Numbered from the stretch's first letter, positions 23,901-30,349 are shown. The stretch: 34,919 nucleotides of DNA from Tepidimonas sp. UBA997 (GCA_002291945.1 DBAZ01000077.1:3818-38736); one strand, 5' to 3'. The notes: generated by a model from the sequence alone, not told the origin. Made by a program: numbers and translations.

Positions 23901-24107
23901 GTCTTCCAGCGGGTTGGTGATCAGCCGCTCCACGTCTTCGGCGCTGGCACCGGGCAGCACGGTGGTGATGCTGACCCAGTTGAAATTGATTTCCGGGTCC
24001 TGCTCCCGTGGCATCTGGGTGTAGCTGATTAAACCCAGCACCATCACCACCAGGAAGGCAATGTTCGCCAGCGGGTGGTTGGTCAGCAGCGCGCGCATGA
24101 ATGACAT
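20970..24107 (-). CDS. RND-family efflux permease embedded in hpn operon
   Basis: A 1045-aa AcrB-like inner-membrane transporter, close to the family's usual length. N-terminal helix 1 is followed by a periplasmic porter region (LPGASAEDVERLITNPLEDAIQGV). The proton-relay helix reads GMLVDNAVVVVESI, so the second aspartate of the AcrB DD pair is Asn, a known natural variant. The second half repeats the layout (GIAVNSAIVLIAAAN). The start MSFMRALL lies 10 bp after the adaptor stop, and the stop overlaps hpnD as ATGA. No outer-membrane channel gene is present. The substrate is unknown; the operon suggests a squalene-derived or related lipid, which is inference. Confidence 0.92.
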   Translation of the reverse strand: MSFMRALLTNHPLANIAFLVVMVLGLISYTQMPREQDPEINFNWVSITTVLPGASAEDVERLITNPLEDAIQGVADIRFVSSNSRESVSSMLVRFREIDERTFDKRMNDLRREIQNKAASELPSEATEPRVMEITTSNGFPTASIRLMGQADDETLRVHARRIKSDLERMGGVDQVFASGLRDPEILVSPDAAALAARHLTTADVADALRAWWRDTSAGTLKTEDGAWSVTLRGVQVDPAKLETLPVTSSSRPGYGARLGEVARIERARAPASQLASSAGRPAISMAVTKKARINTLELVDRLRDYIEQQNPILAEQGLELALTDDQTIPTREAIGVMQTNAFYGILLVLAVCWVFLGWRIGVLVALGIPFSLMGTFALLAPLGYTVNVSVLLGVVIALGMLVDNAVVVVESIYYRMERGARVLQASLEGIVEVWKPVLASVATTLAAFLPLMLLPGIVGKFMFVIPFVVTVALLMSLIQAFWMMPVHTSIVGVRLDRPSRMQQWRNGFNRSIRLRYAQALVYVLRRPWRFGVLGLGVVALAIALLATGMVRVQFFAFDPVRAFYVNVDMPASATLEDTLAATEAVEAVVRHHLRGIGLAEEGHEARAVMSTAGLKFTDTEPIHGDQFGQVFVSLNPRGDEAREVQEVVEAMRTDIESMPTPGLKSFTILTGGPPAGKAIAVRVRGDDFDRIQAAADAVKAIVASIPGTKDVQDDNLPGRPQLQLTLNQQAMRDMGLNAQQVARIVRLAVDGESVAFTRDLGDKIELRVRNAAALDLSQEPAALLDQPIALPNGQITRLGQLVDVEVVASRGIIRHYNLRRTITVEANLDRTQTDTTVANERILAGWEAIRAQHPGIDLDFSGELEDIHESLAAMQVLFLLGVGLIYLILAAQFRSYFQPLMVLVSVPLAFAGVAFGLAISGNPLSLYTLYGVIALSGIAVNSAIVLIAAANDRLASGMSVIGATIYAARRRVIPVLITSLTTIGGLSSLAFGLGGQSLLWGPVAASIVWGLAVSTLLTLFVVPLLFHCFTRRRARWALKRESLA

Positions 24108-24117
24108 GGGGGCGGCC

Positions 24118-25200
24118 TTAGTCGATGCGTTGGCCGTCGCTCAAGGCCGCCTGACCACGGATCACGATCAGGCTGTCTGCGGGCAGGGTGGTGCGGGTGG
24201 CCCGCCCTTCTTGGGCATCGGGCAAGGGGACGAAGCGAGCCACCCCGCCCTGATGCAAGAACACGCCCAGCGCCTTGCCCCGGCGAACGATCAGACTGGT
24301 GGGAATGTGCGGCGTCGGTTCCGACCAGCTCAGCACCCCGCTGCTGCCGGGGGGCAGCGTGGCGTGGGTGGTCCAGCCCAGCCGCACACGCTGGGTTCGG
24401 CTGCCGGGGTCCACGGTGGCAATCACCCGCAGCAATTGCAGCGACCAGTGGTCGGTTTGGCCGGAGAGCTGAAAAGTGATTTGAGTGGCGCGTCGCAGGC
24501 CCTCCATGTCGTGCGCGGGCAGGCTGGCTTGCACTTCGCTGGCTTGGGTTTGCGCCAGCGTCAGCAAGGCCGTGCCGGGAGCGACCGCCTCACCCAGTTG
24601 CACCGTGCGTTGCACCACCATGCCGCTAAAGGGTGCGCGCACGGTGGTTCGGGCCAATTGGCGGCGGGCGGTGTCGCGTTGCAGTTCGGCGGCGCGAAGC
24701 TCGGCCTGCAGCAGCGTCACTTCGGTTTCGCGCTGGGTCAGGGCTTCCCGAGAAAAGAACCCTTGCTGCACCAGTGTCTGCGCCCGCTGCAGTTGTGCCT
24801 GACTCAATTGCAGTCGGGCTTGTGCTGCGGCCAGCGCGGCGTCGGCACGTTGAACGGCGAGTTCGTAATCCCGTGGGTCGATCTGCACCAGCACATCCCC
24901 CTGCCGAACGCTGGTGCCCACATCAGCGCTCCAGCGCTGTACGGTGCCCGCGACCTCGGCGCTCAAACGTGACTCGTTACGCGCCACCACTTGGGCCGGC
25001 GCGGTGCGCTGCGGAAACTGCCAGACGGCATCCAGACGGGCCGTCTGCACCTCGAGCGCATGCGCCGCCGAACTCGCCAGCCAAGCGGCCAAACCCAGCC
25101 AAGCGGCTAAACCCAGCCAAGTGGCCAAACCGAGCAAGGTGGCCCGCAGGCGGTACCACGGGCGCAGTCCATCGGGCGTATCAGTCGTAGGGGAATTCAT
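24118..25200 (-). CDS. RND periplasmic adaptor (membrane fusion protein)
   Basis: A 360-aa adaptor for the adjacent RND pump. The N-terminus is a Sec signal peptide with cleavage likely after AHA (residue 48) and no lipobox cysteine. A lipoyl/barrel-sandwich half (RNESRLSAEVAGTVQRW) comes next, then a coiled-coil hairpin rich in A, Q and L (ADAALAAAQARLQLSQAQLQ) and the second lipoyl half (TVRAPFSGMVVQRTVQLGEAV). The hydrophobic signal core is made of three near-identical six-residue repeats encoded by an 18-bp tandem repeat (25081-25134). The start MNSPTTDTP at 25198-25200 is 5 bp after the hpnC stop. No clear Shine-Dalgarno is seen, so it is probably coupled to hpnC. Confidence 0.88.
   Translation of the reverse strand: MNSPTTDTPDGLRPWYRLRATLLGLATWLGLAAWLGLAAWLASSAAHALEVQTARLDAVWQFPQRTAPAQVVARNESRLSAEVAGTVQRWSADVGTSVRQGDVLVQIDPRDYELAVQRADAALAAAQARLQLSQAQLQRAQTLVQQGFFSREALTQRETEVTLLQAELRAAELQRDTARRQLARTTVRAPFSGMVVQRTVQLGEAVAPGTALLTLAQTQASEVQASLPAHDMEGLRRATQITFQLSGQTDHWSLQLLRVIATVDPGSRTQRVRLGWTTHATLPPGSSGVLSWSEPTPHIPTSLIVRRGKALGVFLHQGGVARFVPLPDAQEGRATRTTLPADSLIVIRGQAALSDGQRID
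25081..25134. repeat. Three tandem 18-bp repeats in the adaptor signal peptide
   Basis: Three 18-bp units (25081-25098, 25099-25116, 25117-25134) with consensus CCAAGCGGCCAAACCCAG differ at one to three positions. They encode repeated LGLAAW-type hexapeptides in the signal-peptide hydrophobic core. Confidence 0.9.
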
Positions 25201-25205
25201 GTGGT

Positions 25206-26063
25206 TCAAAGTGATGTAGAACAAGGCCGCTGCGGTGCCGCCTGACACGCACGCCACAGCAGGATCGGGTAGTCGAGGCGCGAGAGTTTCGGGCGCTGCA
25301 GCCAGGTTCTGCCTTGCAAAAGCGTTATTTTGTCAAGAATGCGCAGACCACCGTGGACGACCAGTCTTAATTCCCAACCGATCCGCCCGGGAAGCTGCCA
25401 CGCCAGCGGGGCACCCCGGATCATCAAAGCCCGGGCATGATCCGACAACGCCAGCACCAATTCAGCCGCCTGCTCGCTGGGAACCAGGTGCGTGCCTGCC
25501 ACGTTCACCCCATGCCGGTGCATCCAGTCTTGCGGCAGATAGTGGCGTGCACGAGGCAAATCAATCGACAAATCCTGCCAGAAATTGATCAGTTGCAGCG
25601 CCGTACAAATGGCATCGCTCTGCGCCAGCCGTGGGGCGTCATCGACCCGGCACAGATGCAGCATCAGTCGCCCGACCGGCTGGGCCGAGCGGCTGCAGTA
25701 GTCCAGCAGTTCGGTCATGGAAGCGTAACGCTGCCCGCTGGCGGTGTATCGGACATCTTGCTCAAACGCGTCGAGCAGGGCGAACAGCGGCGCAGACGGT
25801 AGCTGGCAACGCCCGATTTGCTGGTGCAGAGGGGCAAACACGTCGGGCCGGTGGAAGGTCGGGGCGGGGGTGAAGGCGGCCGTCAGGTCGGCGCGCAATC
25901 GAGCCAGCTCCGCCAGCCGGTCGGCAGCCGTGCGTTCGCCTTCGTCTGCCACGTCATCGGCGGTGCGCGCAAACCGGTACAGGGCCAGTACGGCCGCTCG
26001 CATGGCGGGCGGGCACAGCCAGGAGGCGACCGGAAAATTCTCGTAATGATCGATAGTCGTCAT
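25206..26063 (-). CDS. hpnC: Squalene synthase-family protein HpnC (hydroxysqualene synthase)
   Basis: Converts presqualene diphosphate to hydroxysqualene. The 285-aa squalene/phytoene synthase-fold protein begins YENFPVASWLCPPAMRAAV, a typical HpnC N-terminus. The first Asp-rich motif is FARTADDVADEG, and LQLINFWQDLSIDLPRARHYLP holds the second. The start MTTIDHYENF at 26061-26063 is chosen because family similarity begins there; upstream in-frame sequence lies inside the divergent GGDEF gene. It is first in the operon, divergent from the GGDEF gene with 49 bp between starts. Confidence 0.92.
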   Translation of the reverse strand: MTTIDHYENFPVASWLCPPAMRAAVLALYRFARTADDVADEGERTAADRLAELARLRADLTAAFTPAPTFHRPDVFAPLHQQIGRCQLPSAPLFALLDAFEQDVRYTASGQRYASMTELLDYCSRSAQPVGRLMLHLCRVDDAPRLAQSDAICTALQLINFWQDLSIDLPRARHYLPQDWMHRHGVNVAGTHLVPSEQAAELVLALSDHARALMIRGAPLAWQLPGRIGWELRLVVHGGLRILDKITLLQGRTWLQRPKLSRLDYPILLWRACQAAPQRPCSTSL

Positions 26064-26112
26064 GCGTCGATCGTGCCACAATCCTACGAATAAAAGGAGA
26101 ACCCCACATCGT

Positions 26113-27159
26113 ATGGAAGAAGCTGCGTTTTTTATCAACCAGGTAGCGCGGATCGTCGAGAGTCGTGACCGCTCGTCGGCTGAAAAAACCTTGGTTGGTG
26201 TGCTCAATCGGCTGTTGCCGGGGTCGGATGTGGCGCTGTTCGAAGTCATCGAGGTCGATGCGCAGCGGCATTGCTTCGTACGCGCCCATATTCTTGACCG
26301 TGTCGGCACGGTCGAGAGTTTGCCCCTGTGGTACCCGGCGTCCAACTGCCCCTTGCTTTCCGACTTCCCGTACCGGCAGCGGGCGGTGGATGAGAACCAG
26401 CCGGTGCGCTTCGTGTCGGATGATGCGTCGCCACGCGCTCTGGTGGTGCCGATGGTGACACAGACCCAGCAAACCTATTTGCTGGAAATTTCCGGTCTCG
26501 CTGCCTGGACCGCCTCTGCTCAGCAGTCGGTCGAGGGGTGTCTGAAGATTTTTTATCACTTTCTGAATTTGCTCGACTATGGCGAGCGCGACACCCTCAC
26601 CGGGCTGCTGAATCGCAAATCGTTCGATGAAGCGTTCTTCAAGATGTCCCAGATGGAGCCCGAAGTCGCGAGCGGGGACGCCGAGGAGGCTGATCGCCGC
26701 TACCCTTCGTCGGCCTGCTGGATGGCTGTGATCGATATCGACCACTTCAAACGGGTCAACGACACCTTTGGCCACCTGATCGGTGACGAAGTCTTGCTGC
26801 TGGTGGCAGGGATTTTGCAATCGACTTTTCGTCAAGAGGACCGTGTTTACCGTTTTGGCGGCGAGGAGTTCGTCGTCCTGTTGCGGGCCCCGGACGTGGC
26901 GTGGGCCACTGCCGCCCTGGAGCGCTTGCGGCTGGCGGTGCAAGCGCATCGCTTCCCTCAGGTCGAGCACGTGACCGTCAGCGTCGGGTTTTCCATGATT
27001 CGCCGTCATGATACGCCTTCGGGGGCCTTTGACCGGGCTGATCAGGCGGTTTACCAGGCCAAGAGTCTGGGCAGAAACCGCATCTGTTCGTTCGAGATGC
27101 TGGGCTTGAGCGGTCGCCAGGCGCATGCTCTGGATCAAAATACGGTCGAGCTTTTTTGA
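26113..27159 (+). CDS. Diguanylate cyclase (GGDEF) with N-terminal GAF-like sensor
   Basis: A 348-aa soluble protein. Residues 1-150 form a GAF-like sensory domain of unknown ligand. Residues 155-348 are a GGDEF domain: DTLTGLLNR at 160-168, metal-binding VIDIDHFKRVND near 207-217, and the active loop GGEEF at 249-253. An RQED inhibitory-site motif (240-243) sits five residues before it. All parts look intact, so it should make cyclic di-GMP with product inhibition. The start MEEAAFFINQ at 26113 has AAGGAGA at 26094-26100, a rather long spacing. It is divergent from hpnC and directly followed by tRNA-Leu. Confidence 0.9.
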   Translation: MEEAAFFINQVARIVESRDRSSAEKTLVGVLNRLLPGSDVALFEVIEVDAQRHCFVRAHILDRVGTVESLPLWYPASNCPLLSDFPYRQRAVDENQPVRFVSDDASPRALVVPMVTQTQQTYLLEISGLAAWTASAQQSVEGCLKIFYHFLNLLDYGERDTLTGLLNRKSFDEAFFKMSQMEPEVASGDAEEADRRYPSSACWMAVIDIDHFKRVNDTFGHLIGDEVLLLVAGILQSTFRQEDRVYRFGGEEFVVLLRAPDVAWATAALERLRLAVQAHRFPQVEHVTVSVGFSMIRRHDTPSGAFDRADQAVYQAKSLGRNRICSFEMLGLSGRQAHALDQNTVELF

Positions 27160-27164
27160 GCGCT

Positions 27165-27170
27165 TACAAT
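27165..27170 (+). promoter_or_regulatory. Candidate -10 of the tRNA-Leu gene
   Basis: TACAAT lies 14 bp before the mature 5' end of tRNA-Leu. No convincing -35 is present at 17 bp, where the sequence is ACGGTC inside the GGDEF gene. Confidence 0.35.
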
Positions 27171-27184
27171 GTCGCCCTTGGACT

Positions 27185-27271
27185 GCGCGGGTGGCGAAAT
27201 TGGTAGACGCACCAGGTTTAGGTCCTGACGCCAGCAATGGTGTGGGGGTTCGAGTCCCCCCCCGCGCACCA
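27185..27271 (+). tRNA. tRNA-Leu (anticodon UAG)
   Basis: Full class II cloverleaf. Acceptor GCGCGGG pairs with CCCGCGC (27261-27267). D arm GCG/CGC surrounds a loop with GG. Anticodon loop TTTAGGT has TAG at 27219-27221. The long variable arm CGCCA-GCAA-TGGTG is closed by a GCAA tetraloop, and T arm GGGGG/CCCCC carries TTCGAGT. ACCA is encoded at 27268-27271. The top pair of the anticodon stem (27-43) is C with A, a mismatch. Confidence 0.97.
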
Positions 27272-27355
27272 CTATGAAAACAGAGAAAATCCATAAAAAA
27301 TCAATAACTTGCTGAGATTTTCGGACGTCCTCTGGTACTCATTCAAGTTCATCGG

Positions 27356-27411
27356 TTTTCACTGGCTTTCACCCATTTTCACCAACCCAGTTTGGGAAGA
27401 TTTTGGGAAGA
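27356..27411. repeat. Helically phased short direct repeats downstream of tRNA-Leu
   Basis: TTTCAC occurs at 27357-27362, 27367-27372 and 27377-27382, an exact 10-bp period. TTTGGGAAGA then occurs at 27391-27400 and 27402-27411, an 11-bp period. Such same-face repeats resemble arm-type binding sites of tyrosine integrases or a regulator's operator array. Confidence 0.65.
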
Positions 27412-27487
27412 ATCCCCGGTGAGAGGGTGTTATTGGCGCAATACAAAGGCCTGTCTTTGAGTATTTGCGCTGAGTTGAGTCCGCGAC

Positions 27488-27589
27488 ATGAACACCACAC
27501 CAAGGCACCTTCCCGTTCCAGAGCACATTTACAAACAGGCGTTGCTGACGAAGTCTGTCAAGGAGCCAGACTGCTTGCATCTTCCGTAA
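27488..27589 (+). pseudogene. Short ORF, possible 5' remnant of a lost gene
   Basis: ATG at 27488 to TAA at 27587-27589 encodes 33 residues including HLPVPEHIYKQALL and SVKEPDCLHLP. The composition looks like a real protein N-terminus that stops abruptly. I do not recognise the family; a phage HNH-type protein is a guess only. The ribosome binding site is weak. Confidence 0.2.
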
Positions 27590-27622
27590 GGAGGCAGGCT
27601 GGAAAGGCATTCATCCAAAGAG

Positions 27623-27652
27623 TTGATCTTATCCCCCCGGGGAGGATATGAT
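27623..27652 (+). promoter_or_regulatory. dmeRF promoter with CsoR/RcnR-type operator
   Basis: -35 TTGATC (27623-27628) and -10 TATGAT (27647-27652) have an 18-bp spacer. The spacer is almost filled by a 19-bp near-palindrome at 27630-27648: TATCC, a run of C, GGGG, then AGGATA. A C-tract/G-tract palindrome flanked by TAT/ATA is the known operator type for CsoR/RcnR/FrmR repressors. Confidence 0.75.
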
Positions 27653-27686
27653 CAGGTCTCGAATCCATATCCTCTGGGCCAGAGAC

Positions 27687-27959
27687 ATGCTGTCCACACA
27701 CGACACCCACCCTGCGATCGTCAAACGCCTGCGCCGCGCGGGCGGCCACTTGGCCAGCGTGGTTCACATGCTGGAGCAGGGGCAGCCCTGTCTGGACGTG
27801 GCCCAGCAACTGCATGCGGTCGAAAAAGCCATCACCCAGGCCAAGAAGACGCTCATTCAGGACCACCTGGATCATTGTCTCTGCCACATGGTGGACGTGA
27901 ACCGACCACTGCCGCGCGACTCGCTGGTCGAGTTCCGCCAAATCACGAAATACCTATGA
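27687..27959 (+). CDS. dmeR: CsoR/RcnR-family metal-sensing repressor (DmeR-like)
   Basis: A 90-aa all-helical repressor of the CsoR/RcnR family (RLRRAGGHLASVVHMLEQGQPC, AVEKAITQAKK). Metal-ligand candidates at the family's positions are C35, H60 and C64, with several extra histidines (H5, H8, H63, H67). Metal binding should release it from the operator at 27630-27648. The start at 27687 is preferred: an earlier ATG at 27648 lies in the -10, and 90 aa is the family norm. The stop overlaps the dmeF start as ATGA. Co/Ni sensing is inferred from the partner gene; the C-H-C set alone would also fit copper. Confidence 0.85.
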   Translation: MLSTHDTHPAIVKRLRRAGGHLASVVHMLEQGQPCLDVAQQLHAVEKAITQAKKTLIQDHLDHCLCHMVDVNRPLPRDSLVEFRQITKYL

Positions 27960-28945
27960 GCAGCCTGACTCGTCCGTGGCAGCACGACCACGACTTCCAT
28001 CGGCAAAACCAAGCCGCCGAGCGCGGTACCCGTGCGGTGCTGTGGATCACACTGGTCACCATGGTGCTCGTCATCACGGCCGGGTGGTGGTACGGCTCCA
28101 TGGCCTTGCTGGCCGATGGCTGGCACATGGGTTCCCATGCCGCTGCCATTGGGGTGAGTGCGCTGGCCTATGCGGCTTCTCGCCGCTTGAAGAGCGACCC
28201 CCGGTTTGCCTTCGGCACCTGGAAAATCGAAGTGCTGGGCGGGTTTGCGAGCGCCCTGTTCCTGCTGGGTGTCGCCGCGCTGATGGCTGCAGCATCCATT
28301 CACCGTCTGTTCGAACCTCAGACTATCCAGTTTCGGGAAGCCATAGGCGTGGCCGTCATCGGGCTGCTGGTCAACGTGGTGTGTGCCGTCATACTGGGTC
28401 GAGTGCATCACCGCGGGCATGGTCATGCCGATCAGCATCGGCACGCTGGCCATGCGCATCACCGCCATCACGACGACCTCAACCTCCGCTCGGCCTACCT
28501 GCATGTGCTGGCCGACGCGCTGACTTCCGTGCTGGCGATTGTGGCCCTGGTGGGTGGCTGGATTGGGGGCTGGGTGTGGCTCGATCCGCTCATGGGCCTG
28601 GTCGGTGCGGTGCTGGTGGCGAACTGGGCCAGAGGCTTGATTGCCGAGACCAGTAGCGTGCTGCTGGACCGCGAGATGGACCACCCTGTGGTGGAGGAGA
28701 TCAGGGAAGTGATCGCTGGCGTGGGGGCTCCTGGCCAGGTGGAACTGGTTGATCTGCATGTGTGGCGTGTGGCGCGTGATGCGTATGCCTGTACGCTCAC
28801 CCTTGTGTCGTCCGACCCCCAGCTTACCCCGACCACGTTGCGACAGGCGCTGACTGTCCATGAGGAACTGGTTCACTGCACCGTCGAGATTCACCATGCA
28901 CCGGCAGTGTCGGGTTCCTCCCCCACCTGCCCCCCCGTGCTGTGA
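27956..28945 (+). CDS. dmeF: Cation diffusion facilitator DmeF-like (Co/Ni efflux)
   Basis: A 329-aa inner-membrane proton/metal antiporter of the CDF family with six predicted helices. The N-terminal WQHDHDFHRQN and GSMALLADGWHMGSH are hallmarks of the DmeF group. Metal-site residues are D54/H57 in helix 2 and H183/D187 (HVLAD) in helix 5. A histidine-rich cytoplasmic loop lies at about 150-172, and a C-terminal cytoplasmic domain (VELVDLHVWRVA) follows. DmeF proteins export cobalt and nickel. The start ATG 27956-27958 overlaps the dmeR stop, so the pair is co-translated under the operator at 27630. Confidence 0.9.
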   Translation: MSSLTRPWQHDHDFHRQNQAAERGTRAVLWITLVTMVLVITAGWWYGSMALLADGWHMGSHAAAIGVSALAYAASRRLKSDPRFAFGTWKIEVLGGFASALFLLGVAALMAAASIHRLFEPQTIQFREAIGVAVIGLLVNVVCAVILGRVHHRGHGHADQHRHAGHAHHRHHDDLNLRSAYLHVLADALTSVLAIVALVGGWIGGWVWLDPLMGLVGAVLVANWARGLIAETSSVLLDREMDHPVVEEIREVIAGVGAPGQVELVDLHVWRVARDAYACTLTLVSSDPQLTPTTLRQALTVHEELVHCTVEIHHAPAVSGSSPTCPPVL

Positions 28946-29079
28946 TCCAGCATGATCAGATGCAGATCACATCTTGATGCATGCTTGCTCCTTGCTATTT
29001 CTGGGTGCCAATCGGCCCGCCTTCCGTAGGGGGCTGTGCCTGTTCGGTCAAGGCGAGGATCCGTGCGCAATGATTCCAA

Positions 29080-29092
29080 GGGAAACTTTCCC
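29080..29092. repeat. 13-bp palindrome upstream of the antiporter gene
   Basis: GGGAAACTTTCCC is a perfect palindrome with a one-base centre, 63 bp before the antiporter ATG. It may be an operator. No clear -35/-10 pair was found in the surrounding 209-bp gap. Confidence 0.35.
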
Positions 29093-29154
29093 GATCGAGT
29101 GCGGCAGTGTTTTTTTGGTGCATAGTGCAGGTTTGAAATAAAACAGGAAATCTC

Positions 29155-30252
29155 ATGTTGTGGCTTGAAGCGGTGTGGTTTGTGGCGGGTCTGCTGGCCC
29201 TGGTGGTGGGCGCGAACGCGCTGGTGCGCGGGGCATCCGGGCTGGCACTGACCTTCGGTCTGTCGCCGCTGGTGGTGGGGCTGACGATCGTCGCCTTCGG
29301 CACCAGTGCACCAGAAATGGCGGTGTCCACCAACGCGGTACTGGGCGGGCAGACCGACATCGCCGTGGGCAACGTGGTGGGAAGCAACATCTTCAACGTG
29401 CTTTTCATCTTGGGGGTCAGCGCCCTGATCGTGCCGCTGGTGGTACACCACCAGCTCATCCGGCAGGAAGTGCCCATCATGCTGGGGGCCTCGCTGCTGC
29501 TTCTGGCCTTCGGACTCGACGGACGCATCGCTCTGTGGGAGGGCGGGGCCTTGCTGACGCTGCTGCTGGCCTACACGACGTTTCTGGTGATCCAGTCGCG
29601 CCGTCAGACGGCGGCGGGCCAGTCCAGCGAATTCGATGACGAACTGCACCCACCCGGCGCGGATGCTTGGGATTCGAGCGTCTGGGTTCAACTGGGCCTG
29701 ATCGCGGCCGGACTCGGTTTGCTGGTGCTGGGTTCGGGCTGGCTGGTGGACTCGGCGGTGGCTTTTGCCCGGGCCCTGGGTGTGAGCGATCTGGTCATCG
29801 GGCTGACCATCGTGGCTGCAGGCACGTCGATGCCGGAAGTCGCCACATCGATCACGGCGGCGCTCAAGGGCGAGCGCGACATTGCCGTGGGCAACGTCGT
29901 TGGCAGCAACACTTTCAACATCTTGGGTGTGGTCGGTCTCAGTGGCCTGGTGGCCGGTGCGCAAGGGCTGACGCTGGCACCTTCGTTGCTCAATTTCGAC
30001 ATCTGGGTGATGCTGGCCGTGGCCTTTGCCTGCCTGCCGGTGTTCGTCACCGGCCGGGAGATCGCCCGCTGGGAAGGGGCGGTCTTTGTCGGCTATTACG
30101 TGGCCTACGTGGCCTACCTCATCCTTGCCGCCCAGCAGCATGCGGCCATCGAAGCGTTTTCTGCCGCCATGCTCGGTTTTGTGGTGCCACTGACGGTCAT
30201 CACACTGTTGGTGGTGTGGCTGCGGGAGCCGCGGGATCGTCTGCCACGCTGA
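29155..30252 (+). CDS. Calcium/sodium antiporter family (CaCA, YrbG-like) membrane protein
   Basis: A 365-aa inner-membrane exchanger of about ten helices in two inverted halves. Each half has the alpha-repeat: GTSAPEMAVSTNAVLGG then IAVGNVVGSNIFN in the first, GTSMPEVATSITAALKG then IAVGNVVGSNTFN in the second. A hydrophilic central loop (SSEFDDELHPPGAD) joins them. Acidic residues in GTSxPE bind the cation. Bacterial members are thought to exchange Ca2+ for Na+ or H+, but the physiological ion is uncertain. AGGAAA just before ATG 29155 supports the start. It has its own upstream gap after dmeF. Confidence 0.9.
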   Translation: MLWLEAVWFVAGLLALVVGANALVRGASGLALTFGLSPLVVGLTIVAFGTSAPEMAVSTNAVLGGQTDIAVGNVVGSNIFNVLFILGVSALIVPLVVHHQLIRQEVPIMLGASLLLLAFGLDGRIALWEGGALLTLLLAYTTFLVIQSRRQTAAGQSSEFDDELHPPGADAWDSSVWVQLGLIAAGLGLLVLGSGWLVDSAVAFARALGVSDLVIGLTIVAAGTSMPEVATSITAALKGERDIAVGNVVGSNTFNILGVVGLSGLVAGAQGLTLAPSLLNFDIWVMLAVAFACLPVFVTGREIARWEGAVFVGYYVAYVAYLILAAQQHAAIEAFSAAMLGFVVPLTVITLLVVWLREPRDRLPR

Positions 30253-30320
30253 AGGTGCGGCAAGGCCAGGCAACGTAGCCCCCAGGGCTCGCCACGGGTC
30301 AGGCCATTGAGTCCACGGAT

Positions 30321-30349
30321 CGCCCCGCAAGCAGTCGGTTGCCGGGGCG
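30321..30349 (+). other. Hairpin in the 5' region of the GGDEF-EAL gene
   Basis: CGCCCC-GCAA (30321-30330) pairs with TTGC-CGGGGCG (30339-30349) with one bulged base and an 8-nt loop. It has no T-run, so it is not a standard terminator. It lies about 70 bp before the ATG. It does not match the cyclic-di-GMP riboswitch consensus as I know it. Confidence 0.4.

Larger units (their letters stand above)
27272..27622. other. Gene-poor stretch after tRNA-Leu, possible island scar
   Basis: No convincing gene lies between tRNA-Leu and the dmeR promoter. The first 140 bp are AT-richer than the surroundings and contain phased short repeats (27356-27411). A 33-codon ORF at 27488-27589 looks protein-like. 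The position immediately 3' of a tRNA suggests an old integrase attachment region. No integrase or second att copy is visible. Confidence 0.4.

Noticed and set aside
25954..27294. 446-codon minus-strand frame across the GGDEF gene and tRNA-Leu
   Set aside because: It would run through a tRNA gene and is antisense to a gene with intact GGDEF motifs.
27359..27610. 83-codon minus-strand frame downstream of tRNA-Leu, considered as an integrase remnant
   Set aside because: No tyrosine-recombinase motif (R, HxxR, Y) can be seen and no ribosome binding site is present.
27648..27686. Upstream ATG extending dmeR by 13 codons
   Set aside because: The ATG lies inside the inferred -10 and operator, has only two bases between GGAGG and ATG, and the added residues are not family-like.
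28891..30330. 479-codon minus-strand frame opposite the antiporter
   Set aside because: Shadow of a membrane protein: antisense of hydrophobic codons gives Gln/His/Asp-rich sequence without domains.
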